Assembly (NCBI RefSeq): GCF_003584105.1
Contig: NZ_QXFO01000006.1
Location: 1-64,000, forward strand
Reading direction: 5' to 3'
Length of the DNA: 64,000 nt
Source: Flagellimonas taeanensis
Lineage (GTDB): Bacteria; Bacteroidota; Bacteroidia; Flavobacteriales; Flavobacteriaceae
The position numbers and the translations under genes were made by a program. The notes beneath the pieces were generated by a model. It saw nothing but the letters and a program-made list of their open reading frames with translations, was not told the DNA's origin and did not search any database. Below are positions 34,285 through 43,529 of this stretch, one piece after another (the first letter of the stretch is position 1; the number at the start of each line of letters is the position of its first letter).

Positions 34285-34995
34285 TCAAAGCTTGGCCGCA
34301 GCCTCCGCATCCAAGAACCAAGCCAACTTCCCTGATTTTGGGTTGACCAACGACGCCGGATAAGTTTCCGAGCCTTTGGTTTTTTTGATGATGGCCTCCA
34401 CTTTTTCCGCTTTTGATGCTCCCGTGACCAAAAAGGCCACTGCCTTAGCGGTGTTGATCACTTTTCCATTAATGGACACCCGTTTCTGGCCAGAATCGGG
34501 GTGTGTCGCCACCACACAATGGTCCGCAGCATCCCAAAGTTCAATTTGATGGGGGAAAATGGAAGCGGTATGGCCGTCATCGCCCATGCCCAAGATCACC
34601 AAATCGAATTGGGGCACATCTTCCACTCTATCCAAATCGATTTCCAAGAGATTAGCATAGCGCATGGCCTCACCTTCGGGGTCTTTTTCCCCTAAAATTC
34701 GGTTGATGTTCCCTTCGGGCACATCAATCTTGGAAAAGAGGTGTTCCACCGTCATTTTGTAATTGCTCTCATCGTCCGTTGGAGGCACACAACGCTCGTC
34801 ACCCCAATAAAAGTGTACCTTGGTCCAATCCACCTTATCGGCAAAGCTTTTGGCGAGCACATCGAACACAATCTTTGGGGTGCTCCCCCCGGAAAGTGCC
34901 ACGTGAAAAGCCTCATGTTCTGCAGCCTTTTCCACAAAATAGGTTGAAAACTGCTCTGCGACTTCGTTTTTGTCCTTATATATTTTTATTTCCAT
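34285..34995 (-). CDS. pgl: 6-phosphogluconolactonase (DevB type)
   Basis: Hydrolyses 6-phosphogluconolactone to 6-phosphogluconate, step two of the oxidative pentose phosphate pathway. 236 residues; signatures HVALSGGSTPKIVFDVL, WGDERCVPPTDDESNY and LGMGDDGHTASIFPH. It lies downstream of zwf on the same strand, separated by a repeat-rich spacer of about 237 bases, so it may be transcribed separately. Confidence 0.96.
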   Translation of the reverse strand: MEIKIYKDKNEVAEQFSTYFVEKAAEHEAFHVALSGGSTPKIVFDVLAKSFADKVDWTKVHFYWGDERCVPPTDDESNYKMTVEHLFSKIDVPEGNINRILGEKDPEGEAMRYANLLEIDLDRVEDVPQFDLVILGMGDDGHTASIFPHQIELWDAADHCVVATHPDSGQKRVSINGKVINTAKAVAFLVTGASKAEKVEAIIKKTKGSETYPASLVNPKSGKLAWFLDAEAAAKL

Positions 34996-35023
34996 CTAAA
35001 CATTTTTTGCATTCTCGACTTTT

Positions 35024-35047
35024 CCTTCGACTGCGCTCAGGATGACA
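35024..35047 (+). repeat. Dispersed TTCGACTnCGCTCA element, copy 2
   Basis: CCTTCGACTGCGCTCAGGAT followed by GACA; the core 14-mer is at 35026-35039. A hairpin CGCCTGC/GCAGGCG (35147-35165) and the heptamer array follow in the same spacer. Confidence 0.75.
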
Positions 35048-35173
35048 TCTCGAACTGACACCCGACTTCCGACTAACTACTGCAACTGTCTCCCGACACG
35101 AATTTCACTAATCTTCACGAATTGATGTTCAAACATCAGGCTTCCCCGCCTGCTGTGGGCAGGCGACTCCCAA

Positions 35174-35236
35174 CTTCCGACTTCCGACTTCTGACTTCTG
35201 ACTTCTGACTTCTGACTTCTGACTTCTGACTTCTAA
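35174..35236. repeat. Nine tandem CTTCyGA heptamers abutting the zwf stop codon
   Basis: Two CTTCCGA units, six CTTCTGA units and a final CTTCTAA lie head to tail without spacers, 63 bases in all. The last unit overlaps the zwf stop (35233-35235). Perfect short repeats of this kind are prone to slippage, so copy number may vary between strains. Confidence 0.9.
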
Positions 35237-36765
35237 CAAATCACACAATAGCCTGGATCATCGGACAAATTCTCCCCTGGGTTGCGCCAAAAGCCATCGC
35301 CTTCGAACAGTTCATCGGCATTTTCAGGGCCCCATACACCCGCGGAATAACCATACATACGCACATCCTTGCCATTTTGCCAATAATTGAGAATGGGGTC
35401 AACAAACTCCCAAGCCGCCTCCACCTCATCCGCACGGGCATAAAGGGTGGCATCGCCTTGCATGGCATCCAATAACAAACGCTCGTAGGCTTCCATGACA
35501 TAGGTCTGGGCCAGACTGGAATAATAAAAATCCAAGTTGGCACGCTCCACTTTAAAGCCCTGTCCAGGTACTTTGACCCCAAACTTGATCAAAATACCTT
35601 CATCAGGCTGGATGCGTATGATCAATTTATTGTCCCTATGCATCCCAGAATCCTTAAAAATCTGATGGTGCGGTGGTTTAAAATGAATGACAATCTCCGT
35701 GACCTTAGTGGGCATTCGTTTGGCGGTTCGAACATAAAAAGGGACCCCATGCCAGCGCCAATTGTCCACATAGAACTTGATGGCCGCATAGGTCTCTGTA
35801 GTGGAATTGGGGTCCACATCATCCTCTTCTCGATACCCCTTCACTTTTTTTCCATTTACAACAGAACCTACATACTGGGCCCGGATGGTATTGTCAAACA
35901 AGGTCTGTTCGTCTTCCATCACCCGAAGGGACTTGAGGGCCTTTACTTTTTCGTTGCGGATTTCCTCGGGCTGGTCACCAATGGGCGGTTCCATCACTAC
36001 CAAGGATACGATTTGCAATAAGTGGTTCTGGAACATGTCTCGCAATGCACCCGATTTGTCATAATATCCGCCCCTCTTTTCTACCCCCACGCTCTCGGCA
36101 TTGGTAATCTCCACATGTTGGATATAATTTCGGTTCCAAAGGGGTTCAAAAATACTATTGGAAAAGCGGGTCACCAACAGATTCTGCACCGTTTCCTTGC
36201 CTAAATAATGATCGATACGGTATATCTGCGGCTCGGTAAAATATTGATGAAGCCCTTTATTCAGGTTTTTGGCCGTTTCCAAACTATAGCCGAAAGGTTT
36301 CTCTACGATCAAACGTTTCCACCCGTTGTTTTGGGTGTTCATGCCTGCATCTGCCAAATTATGGGCAATCGTTTCATAAAGTGTGGGCGGTGTCGACAGG
36401 TAATAAATGATATTGCCCGAGGTATCGTGGGCCGCCTTCAGCTCTTCCACCCGCTTGCGCAAGCCTTTATAATCCGTGTCATAGCTTTTCCCGAGATCCT
36501 CATAGTAAAGTTTGTCCGCAAAACCCTTTACCTCTGTTTCATCAAGCTTCTTCAACTTGTGCTTTAAGTAATCACTATCATATACGACATGCTTGCGGAA
36601 CGCATCATCGGTCATATCGCTTCGGCTTACTCCCAAAACCACAAAGTTATTGGGCAATTGTTTGGCCAGATACAGATTGAACAGGGCCGGGATCAGTTTT
36701 CTAGCGGTGAGATCTCCCGATGCCCCAAAAATCACAAGCATCTGGTTTTCGGTCTTTTTCATCAT
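35233..36765 (-). CDS. zwf: Glucose-6-phosphate 1-dehydrogenase
   Basis: Oxidises glucose-6-phosphate to 6-phosphogluconolactone with NADP+ reduction. 510 residues from ATG 36765 (MMKKTENQMLVIFGASGDL; upstream codons add an unlikely 18 residues). The Rossmann motif GASGDLTARKLIPALFNL and the active-site block RIDHYLGKETVQN are intact. It is divergent from gnd across a 166-base promoter region that contains an AGCGTT/AACGCT hairpin at 36894-36910. Confidence 0.96.
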   Translation of the reverse strand: MMKKTENQMLVIFGASGDLTARKLIPALFNLYLAKQLPNNFVVLGVSRSDMTDDAFRKHVVYDSDYLKHKLKKLDETEVKGFADKLYYEDLGKSYDTDYKGLRKRVEELKAAHDTSGNIIYYLSTPPTLYETIAHNLADAGMNTQNNGWKRLIVEKPFGYSLETAKNLNKGLHQYFTEPQIYRIDHYLGKETVQNLLVTRFSNSIFEPLWNRNYIQHVEITNAESVGVEKRGGYYDKSGALRDMFQNHLLQIVSLVVMEPPIGDQPEEIRNEKVKALKSLRVMEDEQTLFDNTIRAQYVGSVVNGKKVKGYREEDDVDPNSTTETYAAIKFYVDNWRWHGVPFYVRTAKRMPTKVTEIVIHFKPPHHQIFKDSGMHRDNKLIIRIQPDEGILIKFGVKVPGQGFKVERANLDFYYSSLAQTYVMEAYERLLLDAMQGDATLYARADEVEAAWEFVDPILNYWQNGKDVRMYGYSAGVWGPENADELFEGDGFWRNPGENLSDDPGYCVIC

Positions 36766-36931
36766 CCTTTTTTGGTTTCTGGCTGATTGGATCCAATACG
36801 TCTTCAGTGCTTTCCCCAATGAAGCCGTTTATTTTTTGAGCATGACGAATATAAGGTTTATTTTAGGTTCCTAATTCAAGTAATGGCTTACTTAGCGTTG
36901 TATTAACGCTGGTAATCGAAAAATAAACAAG

Positions 36932-38341
36932 ATGGCAGATACGTATGATTTTGGCCTTGTGGGCCTTGGGGTAATGGGACGCAATTTTATTCTAAATGTG
37001 GCCGATAATGGATTTACCGCTTTTGGTAATGATTTGGATGAAGAAAAGGTTGGTGCATTGATCAACGAGGGAGGCAATACAGACAAAGTGAATGCCTCTT
37101 CCGACGTAAAAACCTTCGCAAATGCCCTGACCACACCCCGGAAAATCATGCTTTTGGTGCCGGCCGGAAAAGTGGTGGACATCGTCATTGAAAGTTTGTT
37201 GCCCCATTTGGACAAAGGTGACATCATCATTGATGGTGGAAATTCCTTTTTTACCGATACCGACCGTCGCGAAGCCTATTTGAAAGAAAAGGGCGTCAAC
37301 TTTTTTGGTGCCGGGGTTTCAGGCGGCGCCAAAGGTGCCCGACGCGGTCCCAGCATCATGCCTGGAGGTTCCAAAGAGGCCTATCAGCACGTAAAACCCA
37401 TTTTTGAAGCCGTTTCCGCCAAATACAAAGGTGAGCCTTGCGTGGCTTATCTGGGTCCGAAATCGGCCGGAAACTATGTGAAAATGGTACACAACGGCAT
37501 CGAATACGGTTTGATGCAGCTCACCTCGGAAATCTATGACCTCTTGAAAAAAGCAGGCGGACTCTCCAATGCGGAACTGCACCAAACCTTTGCCCAATGG
37601 AACGAGGGCAGGCTACAATCCTTTTTGGTGGAGATCACTTCAGAAATCTTTGAGCAAAAAGACGACTTGGGCGATGGCGAACTCGTGGACAAAATCTTGG
37701 ACAAGGCCAAACAAAAGGGAACCGGAAAATGGACCTCGCAAAATGCCATGGATTTGGGGATTCCCGTGCCCACTATCGATGTGGCCGTCAGCATGCGTGA
37801 ACTTTCGGCTTTGAAGGAGGAACGTATAAAAGCGGATGCCCTTTATGATCGCCCAACACCAAAAACGGTAGACAAAGCTGATTTTATCTCCAAAGCGGAA
37901 CAGGCATTGTATTTTGCCTTTATCATCACCTATGCGCAGGGCATGCACCAATTGGCCGATGCTTCCAAGGAATATGGCTACGAATTGGAACTGGGTGAAA
38001 TAGCCAAAATTTGGAGGGCAGGTTGCATCATCCGAGCCGCTTTGTTGGCGGACATTACCGATGCCTACCAAGCCAATGAAAAATTGGAGAATCTACTGCT
38101 CTCCCCTTCCTTTGTAGAAAAAGTAAAAGGAACTGTGGGTGCGGCTAGAGAAATGACGGCTTATGGTGCCTTGAACGGGATTCCTTTGGCAGGACTCTCC
38201 AATGCCCTTACCTATTTTGATGCCTATACCAGCAGTAGATTGCCGCTGAACTTAATCCAAGCGCAGCGCGACTATTTTGGCTCGCATACCTATGAGCGTG
38301 TGGACCGCGAAGGGATTTTTCATACGGAGTGGGAAGAGTAA
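36932..38341 (+). CDS. gnd: 6-phosphogluconate dehydrogenase, decarboxylating
   Basis: Converts 6-phosphogluconate to ribulose-5-phosphate and CO2 with NADP+ reduction. 469 residues, the standard length. Signatures: GLGVMGRNFILNVADNG (NADP site), GAGVSGGAKGARRGPSIMPG (substrate loop), KMVHNGIEYG (catalytic Lys and Glu) and the C-terminal FGSHTYERVD. With zwf and pgl next door the whole oxidative branch is encoded here. Confidence 0.97.
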   Translation: MADTYDFGLVGLGVMGRNFILNVADNGFTAFGNDLDEEKVGALINEGGNTDKVNASSDVKTFANALTTPRKIMLLVPAGKVVDIVIESLLPHLDKGDIIIDGGNSFFTDTDRREAYLKEKGVNFFGAGVSGGAKGARRGPSIMPGGSKEAYQHVKPIFEAVSAKYKGEPCVAYLGPKSAGNYVKMVHNGIEYGLMQLTSEIYDLLKKAGGLSNAELHQTFAQWNEGRLQSFLVEITSEIFEQKDDLGDGELVDKILDKAKQKGTGKWTSQNAMDLGIPVPTIDVAVSMRELSALKEERIKADALYDRPTPKTVDKADFISKAEQALYFAFIITYAQGMHQLADASKEYGYELELGEIAKIWRAGCIIRAALLADITDAYQANEKLENLLLSPSFVEKVKGTVGAAREMTAYGALNGIPLAGLSNALTYFDAYTSSRLPLNLIQAQRDYFGSHTYERVDREGIFHTEWEE

Positions 38342-38368
38342 AAATTTTAAATTGCTAAAGTTTAAGTT

Positions 38369-38863
38369 ATGAATTTAAAAAAACCATCCCTAGCACTCCT
38401 TTCAGTTGCAATTTTTAGTTTGATAGCGGGCAAAAGTTTCTCTCAAACCGAAAATTTCACCAACTTGGAATATAGTGTAATAGCTTCTGGAACTGATTCC
38501 CCATTAGAGGACCTGCATATAGTTTGCTATAATAAGTTTTTCAATAAAGATTACTTATCTGATGAGTTTCGGAACAAATACAATTTGAACCGAAAAGAAT
38601 TGTTTCAAAAAAAAATGCTTATTCAGATTTTCAGATTGGACACTGAGGATAAGGGTTTGGATAAAATTGAATTAATAGGCATTGTACAAGATAATGATAA
38701 CATAGTGGTTGAATATAACGTAGTCAATTCTGATACGTCCAATGATAATGAGCCATTAGCTCCATTTTTAATACTTCAAGTTCCAAAGTCTAAAAAGAAT
38801 ATCAAGTTTGTTGCAAATGGTATTCAATTAGGAAGCTCAAGTGACATATTTGTTGATAACTAA
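38369..38863 (+). CDS. Secreted hypothetical protein, AT-rich
   Basis: 164 residues with a signal peptide (LALLSVAIFSLIAGKSFSQ region, residues about 8-26). The mature part has no recognised domain; it looks like a small beta-sandwich (LEYSVIASGTDSPLEDLHIV, FLILQVPKSKKNIKF). Base composition is much more AT-rich than gnd and the ChaN-like gene on either side, and intergenic distances are short (27 and 15 bases). This suggests an insertion into the unit. Confidence 0.7.
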   Translation: MNLKKPSLALLSVAIFSLIAGKSFSQTENFTNLEYSVIASGTDSPLEDLHIVCYNKFFNKDYLSDEFRNKYNLNRKELFQKKMLIQIFRLDTEDKGLDKIELIGIVQDNDNIVVEYNVVNSDTSNDNEPLAPFLILQVPKSKKNIKFVANGIQLGSSSDIFVDN

Positions 38864-38878
38864 TAGATTTTTATTTCA

Positions 38879-39730
38879 ATGAAAAACCTCCTCTTCCTTT
38901 TTGCCTTCACCTTCTACCTTTTTTCCGTTTCAGCCCAAAAAGCGCCCTATGTCATCTACAACGCCAAGGGCAAAAAGGTGTCCTATGAAAAAATGTTGAA
39001 GCGTTTGGAGGAAAAGGATATGGTCCTCTTCGGGGAACTGCACAACAACCCCATTGCACATTGGTTGCAGTACGAACTCACTTCCGACCTGTATACCAAA
39101 AGAGCGCTCATTCTCGGTGCTGAAATGGTAGAGGCCGACAATCAGGATGAATTGGACGACTATTTGGCGGGCACCATCGATTACAAGGCTTTGGATTCCA
39201 CTGCCCGACTTTGGAACAACCATAAGACCGATTATGCCCCTTTGGTGGACTTTGCCAAGGACAAAAAATTGGTCTTTGTGGCTTCCAATGTACCCCGTCG
39301 CTATGCAAGCGTGGTGTACAAAGGCGGATTTGAAGCCTTGGACACCCTTTCCGTGGAAGAAAAATCATGGATTGCTCCCCTCCCCATTGCCTTTGATCCC
39401 GAATTGCCGGGATACCAGAATATCCTCAAAATGATGGGCGACCACGGCAGTCCAACATTGGTGATGGCACAGGCTATTAAAGATGCTACCATGGCGCATT
39501 TCATTCTAAAAAATTATAAGACCGGAAGTCTGTTCCTCCATTACAACGGGTCCTACCATTCCAACAACTATGAAGGTATTCTGTGGTACCTGAAAAAGGA
39601 CCGCCCCGATTTACAGTACGGTACCATCTCTACCGTGATGCAGGACAATGTGCACAAACTGGAAGACGAAAACAAGGGCATTGCGGACTTTATCATTTGT
39701 GTGGACAGCAACATGACCACCACCTATTGA
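38879..39730 (+). CDS. ChaN-family (haem/iron-regulated) secreted protein
   Basis: 283 residues with signal peptide MKNLLFLFAFTFYLFSVSA. The DUF399/ChaN domain is marked by MVLFGELHNNPIAHWLQYEL, LILGAEMVEADNQ and the late FLHYNGSYHSNNYEGILWYL. ChaN of Campylobacter binds haem at the outer membrane through related residues; here the role in haem/iron handling is inferred. No lipobox Cys is seen in the signal. Confidence 0.88.
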   Translation: MKNLLFLFAFTFYLFSVSAQKAPYVIYNAKGKKVSYEKMLKRLEEKDMVLFGELHNNPIAHWLQYELTSDLYTKRALILGAEMVEADNQDELDDYLAGTIDYKALDSTARLWNNHKTDYAPLVDFAKDKKLVFVASNVPRRYASVVYKGGFEALDTLSVEEKSWIAPLPIAFDPELPGYQNILKMMGDHGSPTLVMAQAIKDATMAHFILKNYKTGSLFLHYNGSYHSNNYEGILWYLKKDRPDLQYGTISTVMQDNVHKLEDENKGIADFIICVDSNMTTTY

Positions 39731-39784
39731 GCTAAACATATTTCTATTCTTTTCTTCTGAAGATTGAGATGAAATCCCAGGCCT

Positions 39785-39798
39785 TTCGACTCCGCTCA
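39785..39798 (+). repeat. Dispersed TTCGACTnCGCTCA element, copy 3
   Basis: TTCGACTCCGCTCA in the spacer between the ChaN-like gene and the S9 peptidase. Confidence 0.75.
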
Positions 39799-39883
39799 AG
39801 GCCCTTAAATACCTTCAGCATTGCTCTCATTGCGGAGAATTATTCCGTATTTTTAGAAATCAAAACTTTCTAAACCAATCCTC

Positions 39884-41914
39884 ATGAAAAAATTACTCGG
39901 CACCCTGCTTCTCTTGGTGGCCATAAACCCTTTAGGGTTTAGCCAAGTGCAATCCAACTTGGAACTGTTGGACATCTTCAATATGGAGTTCGTTTCCGAT
40001 CCACAGATTTCGCCCGATGGCTCCAAAATCATCTACGTGCGGAATTTTAAGGATGTGATGACGGACCGAAATCTATCCAACCTCTGGATCGTAAATTTTG
40101 ATGGGTCCAACAACCGTCCGTTAACAACGGGAAACCATAACGATTTCTCACCCAAATGGTCGCACGATGGCAAAAAGATCGTTTTCAAATCCAATATGGC
40201 GGATGAAAAAATGAAATTGTACCTCATGTGGTTGGATACCAAGGAAACTATGGCCCTGACCAACACGCCACAATCCCCAGGGCAAGTGTCGTGGTCATAT
40301 GATGACAAGTACGTCGCCTTTAATATGTTTGTGCCCGCCGAGGAAAAATCCATCATCAAACTACCCGCCAAGCCGGAAGGCGCCAAATGGAACGCGCCTC
40401 CCAAATACATCGACAAGATCAACTACCGTGGTGATGGCCAAGGGTATCTGAAAGGCGGAAATATGCAGTTGTTCACATTGCCTATCAGTGGTGGAACCCC
40501 AAAGCAGCTTACATTCACCGAATTCGACCACGGAGGACCCACTTGGGCCAAAGACAATGCCCATCTGTACTTCAGTGCCAATTTTCATAAGGAAGAGGAG
40601 TTTGAACCTGCCGATAGTGAAATTTACCAAATCAGTGTAAACGATGGGGAGATCAAGGAATTGACCAGTCGCTACGGGCCTGATGCAAATCCCGTGCTAT
40701 CCCCCGACGGTACCAAAATCGCTTATCTGGGCTATGATGACCGTTACCAAGGGTATCAGTTGACCCAATTGTACGTGATGAATGCCGATGGTTCCAATTC
40801 CCAATTGATTTCCAAGGATTTTGACCGCGATGTGGAGGACATGGTCTGGAACAGTAAGGGCACCGGCCTGTATTTCATCTATACGGACAAAGGAATGGGC
40901 AAACTGGCCTCTATCAACCTTTCCGGAAAAGTGGACGACCTTACCGACGGTTTGGGAGGACTCTCTTTGGGACGACCCTACAATGCAGCGAGTTTTTCGG
41001 CATCGGACAATAACAAGTTTGCCTATACGGTTGGCGACACCAGTCACCCTTCCGATTTGGGAGTATCCGACACCAAAGGCAGCAAGCGTCTTACCGCCTT
41101 GAACGACGACCTTTTTTCCTTTAGGAAATTGGGTAAGGTAGAGGAAATTTGGTGGGAGTCCTCCTATGATCAACGTAAAATTCAAGGTTGGGTGGTCACG
41201 CCCCCAGATTTTGATCCTTTCAAAAAATACCCAATGATCCTGGAAATCCACGGAGGCCCGTTCACCAGTTATGGTTCGGTATATTCTGCCGAGATACAGG
41301 CCTATGCCGCGGCCGGTTATGTGGTGCTCTACTCCAACCCACGCGGAAGCACCAGTTATGGGGAGGAATTCGGGAACCTGATCCACCACGATTATCCCAA
41401 CCACGATTACGAAGACCTCATGTCAGGTGTGGATGCCGTACTTGCCAAGGGATTTGTGGACAAGGACAACCTTTTTGTGACCGGTGGCAGTGGTGGCGGT
41501 GTGCTTACCGCTTGGATCGTGGGTAAAACGGACCGTTTTAAGGCCGCAGTGGTGGCCAAGCCCGTAATCAACTGGTACAGCTTTGTACTCTATGCGGACG
41601 GTATCCAATTTTTTTCCAAATACTGGTTCGGCAAAAAGCCTTGGGAAGACCCTGAAAACTATTTACGCCGCTCTCCCCTAACCTACGTAGGCAATGTGAC
41701 CACACCCACTATGTTATTAACCGGAGAAGAAGATTACCGCACCCCTATTGCAGAATCAGAGCAGTTCTATGCCGCGTTAAAACTCCAGAATGTGGAAACC
41801 GCCATGGTGCGTATCCCCAATTCTGGGCATGGTATTGCCAACAAACCCAGTAACCTGATTGCCAAGATTGCCAGTGTATTGGCTTGGTTTGAGAAATATA
41901 AGGACAAGGAATAA
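39884..41914 (+). CDS. S9-family prolyl oligopeptidase-type serine peptidase
   Basis: 676 residues with a signal peptide (KLLGTLLLLVAINPLGFSQ). The N-terminal two thirds contain WD40-like PD40 beta-propeller blades (ISPDGSKIIYVRNFKD, WSHDGKKIVFKSN, LSPDGTKIAYLGYDD). The C-terminal alpha/beta hydrolase has the nucleophile Ser in VTGGSGGGVLTAW, the Asp in LTGEEDYRTP and the His in NSGHGI. It is of the acylaminoacyl-peptidase/S9C type and probably cleaves short peptides in the periplasm. Confidence 0.95.
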   Translation: MKKLLGTLLLLVAINPLGFSQVQSNLELLDIFNMEFVSDPQISPDGSKIIYVRNFKDVMTDRNLSNLWIVNFDGSNNRPLTTGNHNDFSPKWSHDGKKIVFKSNMADEKMKLYLMWLDTKETMALTNTPQSPGQVSWSYDDKYVAFNMFVPAEEKSIIKLPAKPEGAKWNAPPKYIDKINYRGDGQGYLKGGNMQLFTLPISGGTPKQLTFTEFDHGGPTWAKDNAHLYFSANFHKEEEFEPADSEIYQISVNDGEIKELTSRYGPDANPVLSPDGTKIAYLGYDDRYQGYQLTQLYVMNADGSNSQLISKDFDRDVEDMVWNSKGTGLYFIYTDKGMGKLASINLSGKVDDLTDGLGGLSLGRPYNAASFSASDNNKFAYTVGDTSHPSDLGVSDTKGSKRLTALNDDLFSFRKLGKVEEIWWESSYDQRKIQGWVVTPPDFDPFKKYPMILEIHGGPFTSYGSVYSAEIQAYAAAGYVVLYSNPRGSTSYGEEFGNLIHHDYPNHDYEDLMSGVDAVLAKGFVDKDNLFVTGGSGGGVLTAWIVGKTDRFKAAVVAKPVINWYSFVLYADGIQFFSKYWFGKKPWEDPENYLRRSPLTYVGNVTTPTMLLTGEEDYRTPIAESEQFYAALKLQNVETAMVRIPNSGHGIANKPSNLIAKIASVLAWFEKYKDKE

Positions 41915-42021
41915 TATGATAAAGCTTAATCAGGGCTTAATTGACGTAACTTATAAAATGTAAGAATACTAATCTATAAAGTAAACCCAAGGTTAAGCTA
42001 TTTGTTAAACCCTAAAATCAA

Positions 42022-42051
42022 AAAGCCCATTTACAAATGTAAATGGGCTTT
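42022..42051. terminator. Bidirectional terminator between the S9 peptidase and efflux operon
   Basis: A perfect 14-bp stem, AAAGCCCATTTACA (42022-42035) with TGTAAATGGGCTTT (42038-42051), has a two-base loop that would open to a larger one. It lies between convergent genes. Confidence 0.85.
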
Positions 42052-42101
42052 CACTTGGGTAAATCAACAGCCAACACAGTAGGCCTATTGGTTTTGGGGC
42101 T

Positions 42102-43529
42102 TTAATTCCAGCCGCCACCCAAAGACCGGTACATCTTTACTTGGGCCAGCATCTGGTCTTTTTTGGTCTCTACAAGCTCCATCTTCGATTCCAAGGCCTC
42201 CCGTTGTGCCAAAAGCACCTCGATATATTCCACCCTAGCGGACTGGAACAAACGCGTGGAGAGATCAATGGATTGGGTCAGGGCCTGTACTTGACCATCT
42301 TTCAGTTCATAACTCTTTTTCAGATTTTCAATGTTGGACAATTGATTGGCCACTTCGATATAAGCGTTCAAAATGGCCTTTTCATATTCGTATACGGCTT
42401 GCAACTGCCGGTCCGTAGCATTCAGATACTGCGCCTTGATCGCATTTCTGTTGATCAAAGGAGCTACCATATCACCCATTACGGAGTATAAAACCGATTC
42501 CGGGGTAGTGGTCAAGTACTTGGTATCAAATGCTTCCAACCCCACACCCGCTTTGATGGTAAACTGCGGATAAAAACTGGCCTTTGCCGCTTTGGTATCC
42601 AGTTTGGCGGCTGCCAATTCCAATTCCGCTTGGCGCACATCGGGACGGTTCTGTAACAATTGCGAAGGAATCCCCGCATACAGATGATCAATCGGGGTGT
42701 CGATAAAGTTGTCCGAAGTCCTATTGATATGCTGTGGCGACCTACCGATCAAGAAATTGAGCTTGTTTTCGGTCTCCACGATCTCCTGTTGGATCTCGTA
42801 CTTATGACTTTGGTTCTTCAACACCTCGGCCTGAAAACGCTGTACCGCCAATTCGGTAGCGCGTGCAGCTTGTTTCTGGAGTTTTACCATGTTGAGGGCG
42901 TTCTGCTGGATTTCCAAGTTTTGATCGATGATGGCCAACTGGTTGTCCAGCGCCATCAATTCATAATAGGAATCTGCAATCTCCGCTACCAAATTGGTGA
43001 CCATGAAATTCTTCCCTTCCACACTGGAAAGGTACTCGTACACGGCCGCTTTTTTCTCGTTGCGAAGTTTCTTCCACACATCGAGTTCCCATGTGGCAAA
43101 GGCACCCAGACCATAATTGGTCAGGGGTTCTGGGAATTCTTCCCCTTCCTTCACTTCAAGGTTCTTCTCCACAGCGCCATTACGGGTATACTCCCCTACT
43201 TTTTCCACTTCTGCACCGGCCTGAAAGTTTACAAAGGGCAAATATTCCCCAGTCTTGGCACGGATCACGTTCTTGGACATATCTACTTGTTGCAGCATGA
43301 TGTTCAACTCCTGGTTCTTCACCAAAGCCGTATCGATCAATGCGATCAGATTAGGGTCTTTGAAGAACTCCTTCCACTGCACCAATCCCGTGTTTACAGT
43401 ATCCGTGGGCTGGTTTTGGTACTGCTCGGGAACAGCGGTGTTCTCGTCCCTGATTTCGCGGGTGGGCACACAAGCGTAAAAGGCCACAAGCGAAATTATT
43501 GTGATTAAAAATGATCTACTGTTCTTCAT
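42102..43529 (-). CDS. Outer-membrane efflux lipoprotein (TolC/NodT family)
   Basis: About 475 residues with a lipoprotein signal (FLITIISLVAFYAC). It contains two OEP domains with long coiled helices: LIDTALVKNQELNIMLQQVD, RPDVRQAELELAAAKLDTKA and SLGGGWN at the end. It forms the trimeric outer-membrane channel of the tripartite pump. The start is set at ATG 43529 (MKNSRSF); ATG 43538 is also possible. The gene overlaps the end of the RND gene. Confidence 0.94.
   Translation of the reverse strand: MKNSRSFLITIISLVAFYACVPTREIRDENTAVPEQYQNQPTDTVNTGLVQWKEFFKDPNLIALIDTALVKNQELNIMLQQVDMSKNVIRAKTGEYLPFVNFQAGAEVEKVGEYTRNGAVEKNLEVKEGEEFPEPLTNYGLGAFATWELDVWKKLRNEKKAAVYEYLSSVEGKNFMVTNLVAEIADSYYELMALDNQLAIIDQNLEIQQNALNMVKLQKQAARATELAVQRFQAEVLKNQSHKYEIQQEIVETENKLNFLIGRSPQHINRTSDNFIDTPIDHLYAGIPSQLLQNRPDVRQAELELAAAKLDTKAAKASFYPQFTIKAGVGLEAFDTKYLTTTPESVLYSVMGDMVAPLINRNAIKAQYLNATDRQLQAVYEYEKAILNAYIEVANQLSNIENLKKSYELKDGQVQALTQSIDLSTRLFQSARVEYIEVLLAQREALESKMELVETKKDQMLAQVKMYRSLGGGWN

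Noticed and set aside
35174..35236. CRISPR-like array
   Set aside because: The units are 7 bases without spacers, so it is a simple tandem repeat; no cas genes occur.
36894..36910. Hairpin in the zwf-gnd gap as a riboswitch
   Set aside because: It is a single 6-bp stem without any conserved aptamer block; it may be an operator or a chance pairing.
40697..41404. 235-residue minus-strand frame inside the S9 peptidase gene
   Set aside because: Antisense to the propeller and catalytic domain; no domain signature.
42660..43508. 282-residue plus-strand frame inside the outer-membrane efflux gene
   Set aside because: It is antisense to a complete TolC-family gene and shows no family motif or plausible start.
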